Positions 1 to 8,284 of a stretch of DNA of 64,000 nt are shown here, piece after piece; the stretch's first letter is position 1; each line of letters begins with the position of its first letter. A model generated the notes under the pieces. It saw only the letters and a list, made by a program, of their open reading frames with translations, was not told the origin of the DNA and searched no databases. The position numbers were made by a program, and so were the translations under genes. Source of the DNA: Bacillus pinisoli (GTDB lineage: Bacteria > Bacillota > Bacilli > Bacillales > SA4); the NCBI RefSeq assembly GCF_023036475.1, contig NZ_JAJQKI010000005.1:185636-249635 (forward strand), read 5' to 3'.

Positions 1-110
1 GAATCTTCTTCACCGCTTCCTGCCTCTTCTTCTTCGTTAACCTTACTAATATCATAATTAGCACACGCAGCTAAAAGTATTAATAAACAAATGTATAATC
101 CCTTTCGCAT
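1..110 (-). CDS. Lipoprotein, 5' part only (cut by window edge)
   Basis: The first 36 codons are present and read out of the window. The start is an ATG at 110 preceded by a GGAGG site about 7 bases upstream. The N-terminus has two charged residues, a hydrophobic stretch and a lipobox LLAAC, so it should be exported and lipidated on the cysteine. After the cysteine comes a very acidic, low-complexity linker (EEEEAGSGEED), typical of the tether of Gram-positive surface lipoproteins such as solute-binding proteins. Function cannot be told because the domain lies outside the window. It is divergent from asnB. Confidence 0.75.
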   Translation of the reverse strand, partial: MRKGLYICLLILLAACANYDISKVNEEEEAGSGEED

Positions 111-316
111 AATAAAACCTCCAGAATGACTTAGCTATTTTACTAAATGGACAACTATATAAAAATATTGAAGGACTTTTGTATCATATTAAAGGACTTT
201 TGTATCAAATTCCATTTACAATTTTACATTATATATTATATGATTTATAAGACATATTCTTACAGAATAATATAAAAAACGACATTATAAAATAAAAAGA
301 GGTAGGTGAAAGTCCC
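111..316. other. Intergenic region with a 21-bp direct repeat
   Basis: This AT-rich gap separates the divergent lipoprotein gene and asnB. The 16-mer AAGGACTTTTGTATCA occurs at 171-186 and again at 192-207, so the unit repeats every 21 bp, two helical turns. It could be a pair of regulator sites or part of the family of ~20-bp-period intergenic repeats seen elsewhere in the window. AT-rich candidate -10 elements lie downstream (about 230-290) but no clear -35/-10 pair stands out. Confidence 0.5.
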
Positions 317-2209
317 ATGTGTGGATTTATTGGTTGTTTCCATGAGACTTCTAATCAACAAAGTAATCAGTTTCAAAACTTATTTAAGGAAATGAATAAT
401 ACCATTACTCACAGAGGGCCCGATGATTCGGGTTACTTTTATGATAACCATATTAGTTTTGGTTTTAGACGCTTAAGTATTATCGATATTGAAAATGGAC
501 ATCAACCATTGTCATATGAGAATAGTCGCTATTGGATTATTTTCAACGGGGAGATTTATAACCATATTGAGCTTAGAAACGAGTTAATAGAAAAAGGGTT
601 TATATTCGAGACAAGTTCAGATACAGAAGTGATTATTGCTCTCTATAGTCTCCTAAAAGAACAAACCCCCACAAAGTTAAGAGGGATGTTTGCTTTCGTT
701 ATATGGGACAAGCAGGAAGAGATCCTTTTTGGAGCCAGAGATCAATTTGGTATTAAACCATTCTTCTATTCAGAAAACATAGACAGGACGTACTTTGCAT
801 CTGAGAAGAAAAGTATCCTTTTAGCACAACAAAATAACATTATTAACGCTGATGCCTTAGACCACTACCTGACATTCCAATACGTGCCTGAGCCGGAGAC
901 TATGACCGACGGCATTAAAAAGCTATTGCCTGGTCATTACTTCACAAAAAAAATCGGTGATAAAATGGTGATCCACCGTTATTGGAAAGCTTCTTTTGCA
1001 CCAGTCAATTCTACAGAAACAGAACTGGTCAAGGAGATTCGTGATGTACTTTATGACTCAGTAAAAGTTCATATGCGTAGTGATGTCCCTGTTGGTTCTT
1101 TCTTATCTGGAGGGATTGACTCTTCTATTATTGCTTCTATAGCAAGAGAGTATAACCCTACTATTAAAACCTTCTCTGTTGGGTTTGAACGAAATGGATT
1201 TAGTGAAGTTGATGTAGCAAAAGAAACCGCAGACAAACTAAATATTGAAAATATTAGCTATATTATTAAACCTGAAGAGTATATTGCGGAACTACCTAAA
1301 ATTATTTGGCATTTTGATGATCCATTGGCAGATCCTGCAGCTGTACCTCTCTATTTTGTTGCTAGAGAAGCTAGTAAGCATGTAAAAGTAGTCCTCTCGG
1401 GTGAAGGTGCCGATGAATTATTTGGTGGATATAATATCTATCGTGAACCGCAAGACCTAGCCTCTTTGACTAAGCTGCCAACAAGCATTAAGCAAATATT
1501 AAAAAACATCTCTACGCTAATCCCGGAAGGTGTAAAAGGAAAAAGCTTTCTAGAGCGTGGATGCACTCCTATGCAAGATCGCTATATAGGCAATGCTAAA
1601 ATGTTCAGCGAAAAGGAAAAAGAACACCTATACAAATGGTACAATTCAAGCATTAGCTTCCTTGATATTACGAAACCATTCTATGATGAAGCAATGGACT
1701 ATGAACCAGTTACACAAATGCAATATCTAGATATTCACACTTGGCTTCGGGGAGATATTCTCTTAAAAGCAGATAAAATGACAATGGCTCATTCATTAGA
1801 ACTACGTGTACCATTTTTAGATACAGAGGTATTTAAAGTTGCTTCTAAGATTGGGGCAGAGTTAAAAACTGCTAATCTTACCACAAAGTACATCTTGCGT
1901 AAAGCAGCAGAAGGAGTTGTACCGGATCACGTCTTAACCCGGAAGAAACTCGGATTTCCAGTTCCAATTCGCCATTGGTTGAAAGATGAAATGTATGACT
2001 GGGCTCTTAATGTGATTAAAGAAAGTCAAACTGATCATTTATTCAATAAAAACGTAATACTCGAACTATTAGAGCAACATTGTAGAGGCAATGGAGATCA
2101 CAGTCGAAAGATATGGACAGTGTTAGTATTTATGATCTGGCATCAGGTCTATATAGAAAAGAAGTATAGTTTTCAGGAAGCTACAAGAGAAGAACTTATT
2201 ACAAACTAA
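317..2209 (+). CDS. asnB: Asparagine synthase (glutamine-hydrolysing)
   Basis: Cytosolic enzyme that makes asparagine from aspartate, ATP and glutamine. It begins MCGF, leaving Cys2 as N-terminal nucleophile of the class II glutaminase domain (about residues 2-210). The synthetase domain follows, with the ATP-binding loop SGGIDSS near residue 264 and a later SGEGADELFGGY motif. At 630 residues it has the usual length, and it matches the B. subtilis AsnB sequence closely along its whole length, more than AsnO or AsnH as I recall them. AGGTAGGTGA lies just upstream of the ATG. It is monocistronic, closed by a terminator shared with the convergent gene downstream. Confidence 0.95.
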   Translation: MCGFIGCFHETSNQQSNQFQNLFKEMNNTITHRGPDDSGYFYDNHISFGFRRLSIIDIENGHQPLSYENSRYWIIFNGEIYNHIELRNELIEKGFIFETSSDTEVIIALYSLLKEQTPTKLRGMFAFVIWDKQEEILFGARDQFGIKPFFYSENIDRTYFASEKKSILLAQQNNIINADALDHYLTFQYVPEPETMTDGIKKLLPGHYFTKKIGDKMVIHRYWKASFAPVNSTETELVKEIRDVLYDSVKVHMRSDVPVGSFLSGGIDSSIIASIAREYNPTIKTFSVGFERNGFSEVDVAKETADKLNIENISYIIKPEEYIAELPKIIWHFDDPLADPAAVPLYFVAREASKHVKVVLSGEGADELFGGYNIYREPQDLASLTKLPTSIKQILKNISTLIPEGVKGKSFLERGCTPMQDRYIGNAKMFSEKEKEHLYKWYNSSISFLDITKPFYDEAMDYEPVTQMQYLDIHTWLRGDILLKADKMTMAHSLELRVPFLDTEVFKVASKIGAELKTANLTTKYILRKAAEGVVPDHVLTRKKLGFPVPIRHWLKDEMYDWALNVIKESQTDHLFNKNVILELLEQHCRGNGDHSRKIWTVLVFMIWHQVYIEKKYSFQEATREELITN

Positions 2210-2215
2210 CAGATG

Positions 2216-2262
2216 AAAAGCTCTACTACTTCACTTCGGTAAAGTGTGGAGCTTTTCTTTTT
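2216..2262 (+). terminator. Terminator after asnB
   Basis: AAAAGCTC pairs with GAGCTTTT, with an inner CACTT/AAGTG stem, followed by a T-rich tract. The 3' end of the glyoxalase-type gene on the other strand runs into this hairpin. Confidence 0.75.
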
Positions 2263-2551
2263 CATCACTTAATAGAAACTCTACCGCTTCCTCCAGGTCC
2301 CCCACTTCAAAAGCCAAATGGCGTAATCCCGCTGCTTCTGGAAAGCTGGGCCTCTGTTTCGGATTAGGAAACGAAAATAGTTCAATCTGATAGTGATCCC
2401 CGAACGCCAAATCTAGCTTATAAGAGTCGCGCTCTTCTCTATAAGTTTCCTTTATGATATGTAACCCTAGTACTTCTGTATAAAATTGCTTAGATTTTTC
2501 ATAATCTGAACAGATGATGGCGACATGGTGTATACCCTTTAGGTTAAGCAT
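2231..2551 (-). pseudogene. Glyoxalase/VOC protein missing its C-terminus
   Basis: A vicinal-oxygen-chelate protein very like the single-domain glyoxalase-type proteins YwkD/GloA of Bacillus (about 125-130 residues). The metal-ligand segments HHVAII, QIELFSF and LRHLAFE are present. The family normally ends with a segment that supplies the last metal-binding glutamate (a PLELYE-type motif). Here the reading frame instead leaves the family near residue 92 and ends at residue 106 inside the asnB terminator hairpin (EKLHTLPK). Metal binding is therefore probably lost. It has a good GGAGG site before the ATG. I call it a truncated gene; it could still be a reduced functional variant. Confidence 0.65.
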
Positions 2552-2586
2552 GGTTTTACCTCCAAGTGAATTAAGGTTTAAAAATG

Positions 2587-2628
2587 AATAGAGGCTGATT
2601 CAGATGATCTGAACTCAGCCTCTCTATT
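2587..2628 (-). terminator. Terminator of the monosaccharide transporter operon
   Basis: A long hairpin: AATAGAGGCTGA pairs with TCAGCCTCTCTATT, with an inner TTCAGAT/ATCTGAA stem. It lies between the mmsB stop and the VOC gene. Next to it (2644-2668) is a GAACCGTCCCCTCTGGTCAC segment that looks like half of a dispersed REP-type repeat. Confidence 0.65.
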
Positions 2629-2671
2629 ATAACGGAAGACGAAGAGAACCGTCCCCTCTGGTCACCGTCAA

Positions 2672-3847
2672 TTATGCTCTTTGACGACGTGTCATAACAT
2701 CAAAGATTACTGCTAGAGCTAGGACACCACCACGAATCATATACTGAGGTGCAATACCAATTCCCATTAAGTTCATACCGTTTGTTAAGGTTGCCATTAC
2801 GACAGCTCCAATGACAGCACCCGTTACTTTTCCAACTCCACCGGCAGCTGATACCCCCCCAACGAATGCAGCAGCGATGGCATCAAGCTCGAATAATGTT
2901 CCTGCAGTAGTCGTTGCAGATTGTAAACGTGCTGTGAAAAGAATACCGGATAATGCAGAAAGCATTCCCATCGAACCGAATACGAGAAGCGTAATTTTGC
3001 CTACGTTAATACCTGTTAGGTGAGCCGCTTCTGGGTTACTACCTACCGCGTAGATATGACGACCGATGACCGTCTTTGTTGTGATGAAATGGTAGACAAG
3101 TACAACAAGTAGAACAATCATAACGGTCCAAGAGAACCCATTATAACCTGCTAATAGCCATGTAATATAACCCATAATGCCTGAAACAAACAGTAATTGT
3201 AAAACAAAAATTGGCTTGGATACGACATCGAATTCGTATTTAATCTTTTTTCTACGACTTGAAATAGAGCTATAAATGTATAATAAAATTCCAATGACCC
3301 CAACGATTAGGGAGAGTAAGTGTAAGCCGCCTACTTCTGCTATAGAAGGTATATAACCATTTCCAATCGCGTTAAACGCATCGTTATCAACAATAATTGT
3401 TCCTGTTTTTTCCGTTGCCATCAGGATCGCTCCACGATAAATGAGCCAACCCGCTAATGTGGCAACGAAAGCTGGAATCCCTACTTTTGCTACAAGTAAA
3501 CCTGTAACACCACCAGCACACATACCTAGTATTAGAATAATCGGAATAACAATATATACTGGTAGACCGACTTGCATTAAAAGGATTGCTGCAACTGCCC
3601 CGAGAAATCCAGCCAAGAACCCAATCGATAAGTCAATATGACGGATGACGATGACAAGCATAACTCCAACCGCCAGGACCGCAATATATCCTGCGGAATC
3701 TAGTAAGTTACTAATATTTCGAGAGGACATGAATAGTCCACCTGTAAGGAATTGGAACGTAATCATAATAACGATTAACGCAATGTACATTCCGTAATCA
3801 CGTATATTACGCTTTAATAATCCTTTCAATTCATTAATATATTTCAT
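2672..3847 (-). CDS. mmsB: Monosaccharide ABC transporter permease
   Basis: Membrane component of a sugar importer of the BPD_transp_2 family (MmsB/GguB/XylH group), 391 residues with about ten hydrophobic segments. It has the family pattern of transmembrane helices around GxPAFVATLAGW and the conserved GRHIYAVGSNPEAAHLTGI loop thought to touch the ATPase. It lies 11 bases downstream of mmsA, so the two are translated together. The insertion between helices around residues 195-215 (a basic SSRRKKIKYEFD loop) is typical of the GguB type rather than RbsC. The substrate is probably xylose or another pentose/hexose, judged only from the neighbouring genes. Confidence 0.88.
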   Translation of the reverse strand: MKYINELKGLLKRNIRDYGMYIALIVIMITFQFLTGGLFMSSRNISNLLDSAGYIAVLAVGVMLVIVIRHIDLSIGFLAGFLGAVAAILLMQVGLPVYIVIPIILILGMCAGGVTGLLVAKVGIPAFVATLAGWLIYRGAILMATEKTGTIIVDNDAFNAIGNGYIPSIAEVGGLHLLSLIVGVIGILLYIYSSISSRRKKIKYEFDVVSKPIFVLQLLFVSGIMGYITWLLAGYNGFSWTVMIVLLVVLVYHFITTKTVIGRHIYAVGSNPEAAHLTGINVGKITLLVFGSMGMLSALSGILFTARLQSATTTAGTLFELDAIAAAFVGGVSAAGGVGKVTGAVIGAVVMATLTNGMNLMGIGIAPQYMIRGGVLALAVIFDVMTRRQRA

Positions 3848-3858
3848 TGTTTTACCCC

Positions 3859-5379
3859 CTATTGCGTCGCAAGTTGCATAATATTTTCTTGATTGGCTTC
3901 TTCAGATGAAAGTTCCCCTTTGATTTCACCTTCTGCCATGACATAGACGCGGTCGCTCATACCAAGAACTTCACCAAGCTCTGATGAAATCATAATGATA
4001 CTCATGCCTTTATTAATTAACTCATTCATTACTGTATAAATTTCAAATTTAGCCCCAACATCAATTCCACGTGTTGGTTCATCTAAGATTAATAGTTTCG
4101 GACCAACAAAGAGCCATTTACCTAAGGAGACCTTTTGTTGGTTTCCACCACTTAAGTTTCCAACTAGCTGTTGTAACGATGGGGTTTTGATACCTAGTGA
4201 TTCTTTATAGCCTCTGGCAATAATGATTTCTTCGTTTTCGTTCACTACTCCGTTAGAGGAAATGCCGTTTAAATTACCAATCGAAATATTGCTTTTAATA
4301 TCCTGCAATAAGAAAAGTCCGTCTCCTTTTCTATCTTCTGTTACATAAGCAATTCCCGCTTTAATCGCATCACTTGGATGCTTTAATTTAGTCATTTGTC
4401 CTTCTATTAGTAACTCGCCCTGTATCTTGTAATTGTCGGAATTTCCAAAGATACTTAAGGCAAGCTCCGTACGTCCTGAACCCATGAGTCCAGCAATACC
4501 AACGATTTCTCCCTTTTTTACATGAAGGTTGACATTAGTAGCTACATTTCGCCCGAGCTTTGGATCATAGGCTGTCCAGTTCGATAGTTGCAAAACATTA
4601 TCTCCAAACTCTTTCTTAGGTCGTTTTGGATAAATATCTTCAATTTCTCGACCGACCATGTTTTTAATAATGTTCGCTTCGGTAATTTCTCCTTTAGAAC
4701 CATCTAACGTACAAATGGTTTCCCCATCTCGGATGACAGTTGCTTTGTCTGAAATAGAGATGACTTCCTTTAATTTGTGAGAGATCATGATAGATGTGAT
4801 GCCCTCTTTTTTCAATTCACGTAGTAATTCTAGTAGGTTTTCACTATCATCTTCGTTAAGAGCAGCAGTCGGTTCGTCTAAAATAAGAAGCTTTACTTCT
4901 TTACTTAATGCTTTCGCAATTTCAACTAATTGCTGTTTCCCTACTCCTAAATCTTTAATTAAGGTTTCAGGATTTACTTTTAGGCCTACCTTTTGTAGCA
5001 TTTTCTTTGCTTCTACGATTGCTTTATTCCAATCTAAAATACCACCATTTTGTATTTCATTACCTGCAAAAATGTTTTCATATACAGAAAGGTCTGGGAA
5101 TAGTGCTAGCTCTTGATAAATAATGGCGATTCCGACATCTACGCTATCACTAATTTTGTTGAACTGTTGAACCTGTCCGTTAAAAATAATATCTCCCGAA
5201 TATGTTCCAAATGGGTAAACACCGCTTAGTACCTTCATCAATGTTGATTTACCGGCACCATTTTCTCCTACTAAGCAGTGGATTTCTCCTCGTTCTACTT
5301 TGAAATTGACATTTGAGAGCGCCTTTACGCCTGTAAATTCTTTTGATATCTGGTTCATTTCTAAAATATAATCGCTCAT
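3859..5379 (-). CDS. mmsA: Monosaccharide ABC transporter ATPase, two nucleotide-binding domains
   Basis: The 506-residue ATPase that drives sugar import from the cytosolic face. It carries two fused ABC domains, as in RbsA, XylG and GguA. The first has a full Walker A (GENGAGKST, about residue 38) and Walker B LLILDEPTAAL. The second has the degenerate P-loop GLMGSGRTE that is normal for this family, with signature LSGGNQQKV and LLILDEPTRGID. The ATG follows a GGAGG site. It is co-transcribed with chvE and mmsB, but a GC-rich repeat separates it from chvE by 270 bases. Confidence 0.92.
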   Translation of the reverse strand: MSDYILEMNQISKEFTGVKALSNVNFKVERGEIHCLVGENGAGKSTLMKVLSGVYPFGTYSGDIIFNGQVQQFNKISDSVDVGIAIIYQELALFPDLSVYENIFAGNEIQNGGILDWNKAIVEAKKMLQKVGLKVNPETLIKDLGVGKQQLVEIAKALSKEVKLLILDEPTAALNEDDSENLLELLRELKKEGITSIMISHKLKEVISISDKATVIRDGETICTLDGSKGEITEANIIKNMVGREIEDIYPKRPKKEFGDNVLQLSNWTAYDPKLGRNVATNVNLHVKKGEIVGIAGLMGSGRTELALSIFGNSDNYKIQGELLIEGQMTKLKHPSDAIKAGIAYVTEDRKGDGLFLLQDIKSNISIGNLNGISSNGVVNENEEIIIARGYKESLGIKTPSLQQLVGNLSGGNQQKVSLGKWLFVGPKLLILDEPTRGIDVGAKFEIYTVMNELINKGMSIIMISSELGEVLGMSDRVYVMAEGEIKGELSSEEANQENIMQLATQ

Positions 5380-5496
5380 CGTTTATGCCTCCTTAACCAG
5401 ACAACTATAGGAAAAGTGCTAGACGTTTTATCTAACACTAATCCCATCTTTTATTCAATTGATTTTACTCTGTTAACAAGATTGTTGATTTTCGTT

Positions 5497-5615
5497 ACGG
5501 GACGCTCGCTTTCCGCGGGCGGGTTCGGAAGCCTCCTCGGCGCTTCACGCCTGTGGGGTCTCCCTTACCACGCTTCTCCCGCAGGAGTCTCGCATCCCTC
5601 CACTTCAATCACCTG
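5497..5615. repeat. GC-rich dispersed repeat of Bacillaceae type
   Basis: About 120 bp far richer in G+C than its surroundings, containing blocks such as GGGACGCTCGCTTTCCGCGG, CCTCCTCGGCGCTTCACGCC and CTCCCGCAGGAGTCTCGCA. I recognise this arrangement as a dispersed repeat found in intergenic regions of many Bacillaceae genomes; it has no open reading frame of note. It forms several short stems (for example GGCGCTTCACGCC). It sits inside the chvE-mmsA intercistronic gap, so the transcribed copy may act as a stability or attenuation element that keeps the binding protein more abundant than the permease. That role is inference. Confidence 0.7.
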
Positions 5616-5649
5616 TGCAAGAAATTAACACTAATCTTTAACAAAGATA

Positions 5650-6744
5650 TTAATCTAATCCTGTAAATTCACTAGCTTCATAGTAACCAGATTCAACTAG
5701 CTCTGCTTTTACGTTCTCTTGGTTAACTACGATTACGTTTGTTTGTTTTGCTGGTACGTCAATGCTTCCGTTGTTGTATGAACCAGTTGTTTCTGGTGTG
5801 TTACCATCTAGAACATCAATTGCCATACCCATCGCATCTTGTACTAACGTACGAACATCTTTAAATACTGTCATTGATTGCTTACCGTCGATGATGTATT
5901 GGATAGAAGCTAATTCAGCATCTTGACCTGATACTAGGTAGCTTGTTACTGCACTGTCAGTTGAGAATACGTCAGCGATTGAACGAGCAGTTCCATCGTT
6001 TGGAGCTAAGATTGCCACATCACCTTTTAGATCTGCAGCTGCAGCTGTAAGGTTTGTTTGTGCTTTATTTTTTGCTTCGTTTGGATCCCAGTTTGTTGTA
6101 ACCTGACCTAGAATTTTCCCTAATTCATCACGAGTAAGTGTTGACTTATCTTTTAACGCTTCTGCTTCAGAAGAGTTTGCAATCACAAATGTCCCATCCG
6201 CAATCTTTGGTTGAAGAACGCTCCAAGCACCTTCGAAGAATAAGAATGCGTTGTTATCAGATGCTGCACCCGCATATAGGTAAAGTGGAACACCTTTGCC
6301 TTCCGCGTTGTCGATTAAATATTGACCTTGTGCTGCACCTACAGCGATACTGTCAAATGTTACATAGTAATCTACTGCATCTGTATCTGTAATTAAACGG
6401 TCATAAGAGATAACTGTGATTCCTTCTTTTTTCGCTGCTTCTACTGCAGAACCAGCTGCTGCACCATCATGAGGAGCGATGATTAGTACTTCAATTCCTT
6501 TACTAATTAACGTTTCTACGTTTTCCTTTTCTTTCGCAGAAGAACCTTGGCTAAATAAAATTTCAGTTGTATATTCAGATTCTTCTAGAGCTGCCTTAAA
6601 TCTTGCTTCATCTTGAACCCATCTTGGCTCATCCTTTGTTGGTAATACGATCCCCACGCTTACCTTACCTCCACCACTATTACAACCAGCAATAATGAAG
6701 ATAGACATCATGGCCATTAATAGAATCGAAATCTTCTTTTTCAT
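5650..6744 (-). CDS. chvE: Multiple-monosaccharide-binding lipoprotein
   Basis: Solute-binding protein that captures sugars outside the cell and passes them to MmsB/MmsA. Residues 1-21 are a lipoprotein signal with lipobox IAGC (Cys21) and a GGG linker. The Peripla_BP_4 fold shows family motifs: VGIVLPTKDEPRWVQDE, ISYDRLI, YYVTFDS, GAASDNNAF, TNWDPNEAKN, SGQDAELASIQYII. The WDP segment and the ~30-residue insert before it fit ChvE rather than XylF or RbsB. It is the first gene of the transporter operon. A possible cre site lies upstream. Confidence 0.9.
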   Translation of the reverse strand: MKKKISILLMAMMSIFIIAGCNSGGGKVSVGIVLPTKDEPRWVQDEARFKAALEESEYTTEILFSQGSSAKEKENVETLISKGIEVLIIAPHDGAAAGSAVEAAKKEGITVISYDRLITDTDAVDYYVTFDSIAVGAAQGQYLIDNAEGKGVPLYLYAGAASDNNAFLFFEGAWSVLQPKIADGTFVIANSSEAEALKDKSTLTRDELGKILGQVTTNWDPNEAKNKAQTNLTAAAADLKGDVAILAPNDGTARSIADVFSTDSAVTSYLVSGQDAELASIQYIIDGKQSMTVFKDVRTLVQDAMGMAIDVLDGNTPETTGSYNNGSIDVPAKQTNVIVVNQENVKAELVESGYYEASEFTGLD

Positions 6745-6813
6745 ATCTATGAATCCCCTTTCAAAACTTTTTTTATTTGTTTATAGACAAAATATATCAT
6801 CCTATGACGATAA

Positions 6814-6827
6814 TGATAACGCTTTCT
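6814..6827. promoter_or_regulatory. Candidate cre (CcpA) site upstream of chvE
   Basis: TGATAACGCTTTCT matches 13 of 14 positions of the consensus TGWNANCGNTNWCA. It is 70 bases upstream of the chvE start, a sensible place for carbon catabolite repression of a sugar importer. A single match of this kind can arise by chance. Confidence 0.4.
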
Positions 6828-6903
6828 TATAGCACTATTTTGTGATTCATCTGTACTTTTTTAACATGTATAAAAATGGCTGTTTAACTCATGAAAAAAG
6901 AAC

Positions 6904-6920
6904 TTAGGATGTACCCTAAG
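6904..6920. repeat. Left target-site duplication of the mobile unit
   Basis: TTAGGATGTACCCTAAG lies one base before the left inverted repeat. It recurs as GTTAGATGTACCCAAAG (8973-8989) directly after the right inverted repeat, with one indel and one internal mismatch. Outside the duplications the sequences AAAAAAGAACTT and AAGTTCTTTTTTT can pair, so the insertion point was the loop of a terminator. Confidence 0.65.
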
Positions 6921-6964
6921 AGGTTCCGTTCAGGGAGAGAAAATAGCATATTGCACTATAAATA

Positions 6965-7002
6965 GCAGGCTAATTCGCATACGGATTAGACCTGCTTTAT
7001 TT
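6965..7002. terminator. Subterminal hairpin of cassette 1
   Basis: GCAGGCTAAT pairs with ATTAGACCTGC and is followed by TTTATTTG. It would stop transcription entering the cassette from the left. The equivalent hairpin of cassette 2 is at 8285-8320 with different stem bases but the same flanks. Confidence 0.5.
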
Positions 7003-7050
7003 GTTGTTATATCAATGTCTTCATCCAGTTTTAGGGTGAATTAGTACTTT

Positions 7051-7114
7051 AAATAGCACCTTAATTAACAAGTATACAATAATTATTGTACAGCAAAAAA
7101 ATTGGGTGCTATTT
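7051..7114. promoter_or_regulatory. Nested inverted repeats upstream of the yunG-like gene
   Basis: AAATAGCACC (7051-7060) is inverted as GGTGCTATTT (7105-7114). Inside lies a perfect 16-bp palindrome TACAATAATTATTGTA (7075-7090). Nothing in the region looks like a gene. It could be a regulator site, an RNA structure or a recombination site of the cassette. Confidence 0.4.
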
Positions 7115-7272
7115 AGGTTGCTAAAGGACTTGTCAATTCGCAACCCGTTCTTGCGGAAATGAGCCTTTTGGTTAGGCATTGTGTGATACAATTGTAAATA
7201 TGGATATTCCATTAAAGGTGCAGGTTTGTTTTATTAGAAACGTTCCGAAATTTAATAGAGGAGATTTTTTAA

Positions 7273-7614
7273 ATGAGGGAAGCAACACTTAAGCAATTGC
7301 AAGAATCATTAATAAAATCTTGGTCAAAAAACTCAAGTTCCAAATGGACTAAAGACAATCCGGCTAAAGGCCAATGCGGTGTAACGGCGTTAGTAGTAAA
7401 TGATTTACTTGGAGGACAAATAAGTAAGACCTTGTTAGATGAAGGATGGCATTTTTACAACAAAATCAATGGTGACCGTTATGATTTTACCGTTTCACAG
7501 TTCAATGAAGATATCCGGTATATGGACATACCATCAAATAGAGAAGAGGCATTCTTGGATACAAATCAGAAACAATATGACTATTTGATAAAAAGTGTAA
7601 AGATGCATTTATAA
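7273..7614 (+). CDS. YunG-like protein
   Basis: A 113-residue soluble protein resembling B. subtilis YunG (about 114 residues), whose biochemical role is unknown to me. Conserved features are a KGQCGVTALVVND segment, in which Cys and the preceding Gln resemble a cysteine-peptidase-like active site, and GWHFYNKINGDRYDFT with a histidine and an aspartate that could complete a triad; that reading is inference. The start has an AGGAG site nine bases upstream. It is the first gene of mobile cassette 1 and is followed after 65 bases by a Nudix gene. Confidence 0.7.
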   Translation: MREATLKQLQESLIKSWSKNSSSKWTKDNPAKGQCGVTALVVNDLLGGQISKTLLDEGWHFYNKINGDRYDFTVSQFNEDIRYMDIPSNREEAFLDTNQKQYDYLIKSVKMHL

Positions 7615-7679
7615 TAGCGTCTAAAAGTAGGATCCTATTGAACAAACGGGTGAGGTTAATAAAAGAAGGAGAGTATTAT

Positions 7680-8069
7680 ATGAGAGATAGAGGTTCTGCT
7701 GTTGTTATTGAAAATAATCAAGTTGCACTGATTAAAAGAATAAAGAATGGTTCAACCTATTACGTCTTTCCAGGTGGTGGAATTGAAGAAGGTGAAACAC
7801 CTAAAGAGGCAACAAAAAGAGAAGCCTATGAAGAGTTAGGCATTGATATAGATGTAAATGAATGTATTGCCGAAATTGAATTTAGCGGTAAGCAATACTT
7901 CTTTTTGGGAGATATTGTTGGTGGAAAATTCGGTACTGGTCAAGGAGAAGAATTTTCAGATGAAAACAAAGGTACATACATCCCTATGTGGGTGAATATA
8001 GAAGACCTTTCATCCATTGATGTTAAACCAAAGGAAGTTGCTGAAAAAATACAAGCCTTATTGAAGTAA
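7680..8069 (+). CDS. Nudix hydrolase
   Basis: A 129-residue Nudix-fold pyrophosphohydrolase. The Nudix box is complete: GGGIEEGETPKEATKREAYEELGI contains GX5EX7REX2EE with the metal-binding glutamates. The family hydrolyses nucleoside diphosphates linked to other groups, such as oxidised dNTPs or NDP-sugars; the substrate cannot be predicted. I start it at the ATG at 7680, which has AAGGAGA seven bases upstream, rather than at an in-frame TTG at 7638. It is the second gene of mobile cassette 1 and ends before a terminator. Confidence 0.85.
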   Translation: MRDRGSAVVIENNQVALIKRIKNGSTYYVFPGGGIEEGETPKEATKREAYEELGIDIDVNECIAEIEFSGKQYFFLGDIVGGKFGTGQGEEFSDENKGTYIPMWVNIEDLSSIDVKPKEVAEKIQALLK

Positions 8070-8108
8070 CGGGAGCAGTTTAACGGAATAAGAAGATAAT
8101 AAAGACAT

Positions 8109-8140
8109 AAAAACTCAGAGTCATTAGCTCTGGGTTTTTT
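8109..8140 (+). terminator. Terminator after the Nudix gene
   Basis: AACTCAGAG pairs with CTCTGGGTT and is followed by six T. It lies inside cassette 1. Confidence 0.65.
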
Positions 8141-8284
8141 AATGTTAAATATCGTGCTATCTACATCGCTATTTATGCTCTAATTGGTGTGTGATTTAAG
8201 GTTTTCCCTCCCTCAACGGAACCTGTTATAAATATGTAACGGGTTCCGTTTGTGAAGAGAAAATAACAAATAACAATAAAAATA

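Larger units (their letters stand above)
6922..8223. mobile_element. Passenger cassette 1 (YunG + Nudix), no transposase
   Basis: A 1302-bp segment bounded by GGTTCCGTTCAGGGAGAGAA (left) and, inverted, a right end reading GGTTCCGTTGAGGGAGGGAA on the opposite strand. Just inside the left end is a hairpin (6965-6995, GCAGG...CCTGC), then TTTGTTGTTATATCAATGTC; cassette 2 has the same layout. It carries two genes and no recombinase. Such transposase-free, IS-ended elements are known as mobile insertion cassettes (IS231-MIC of Bacillus cereus is the named precedent); the family of these ends is not one I can name. Confidence 0.6.

Noticed and set aside
7021..7212. 63-codon minus-strand frame in cassette 1
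   Set aside because: It covers the nested inverted repeats and lacks a start site; its composition is random.
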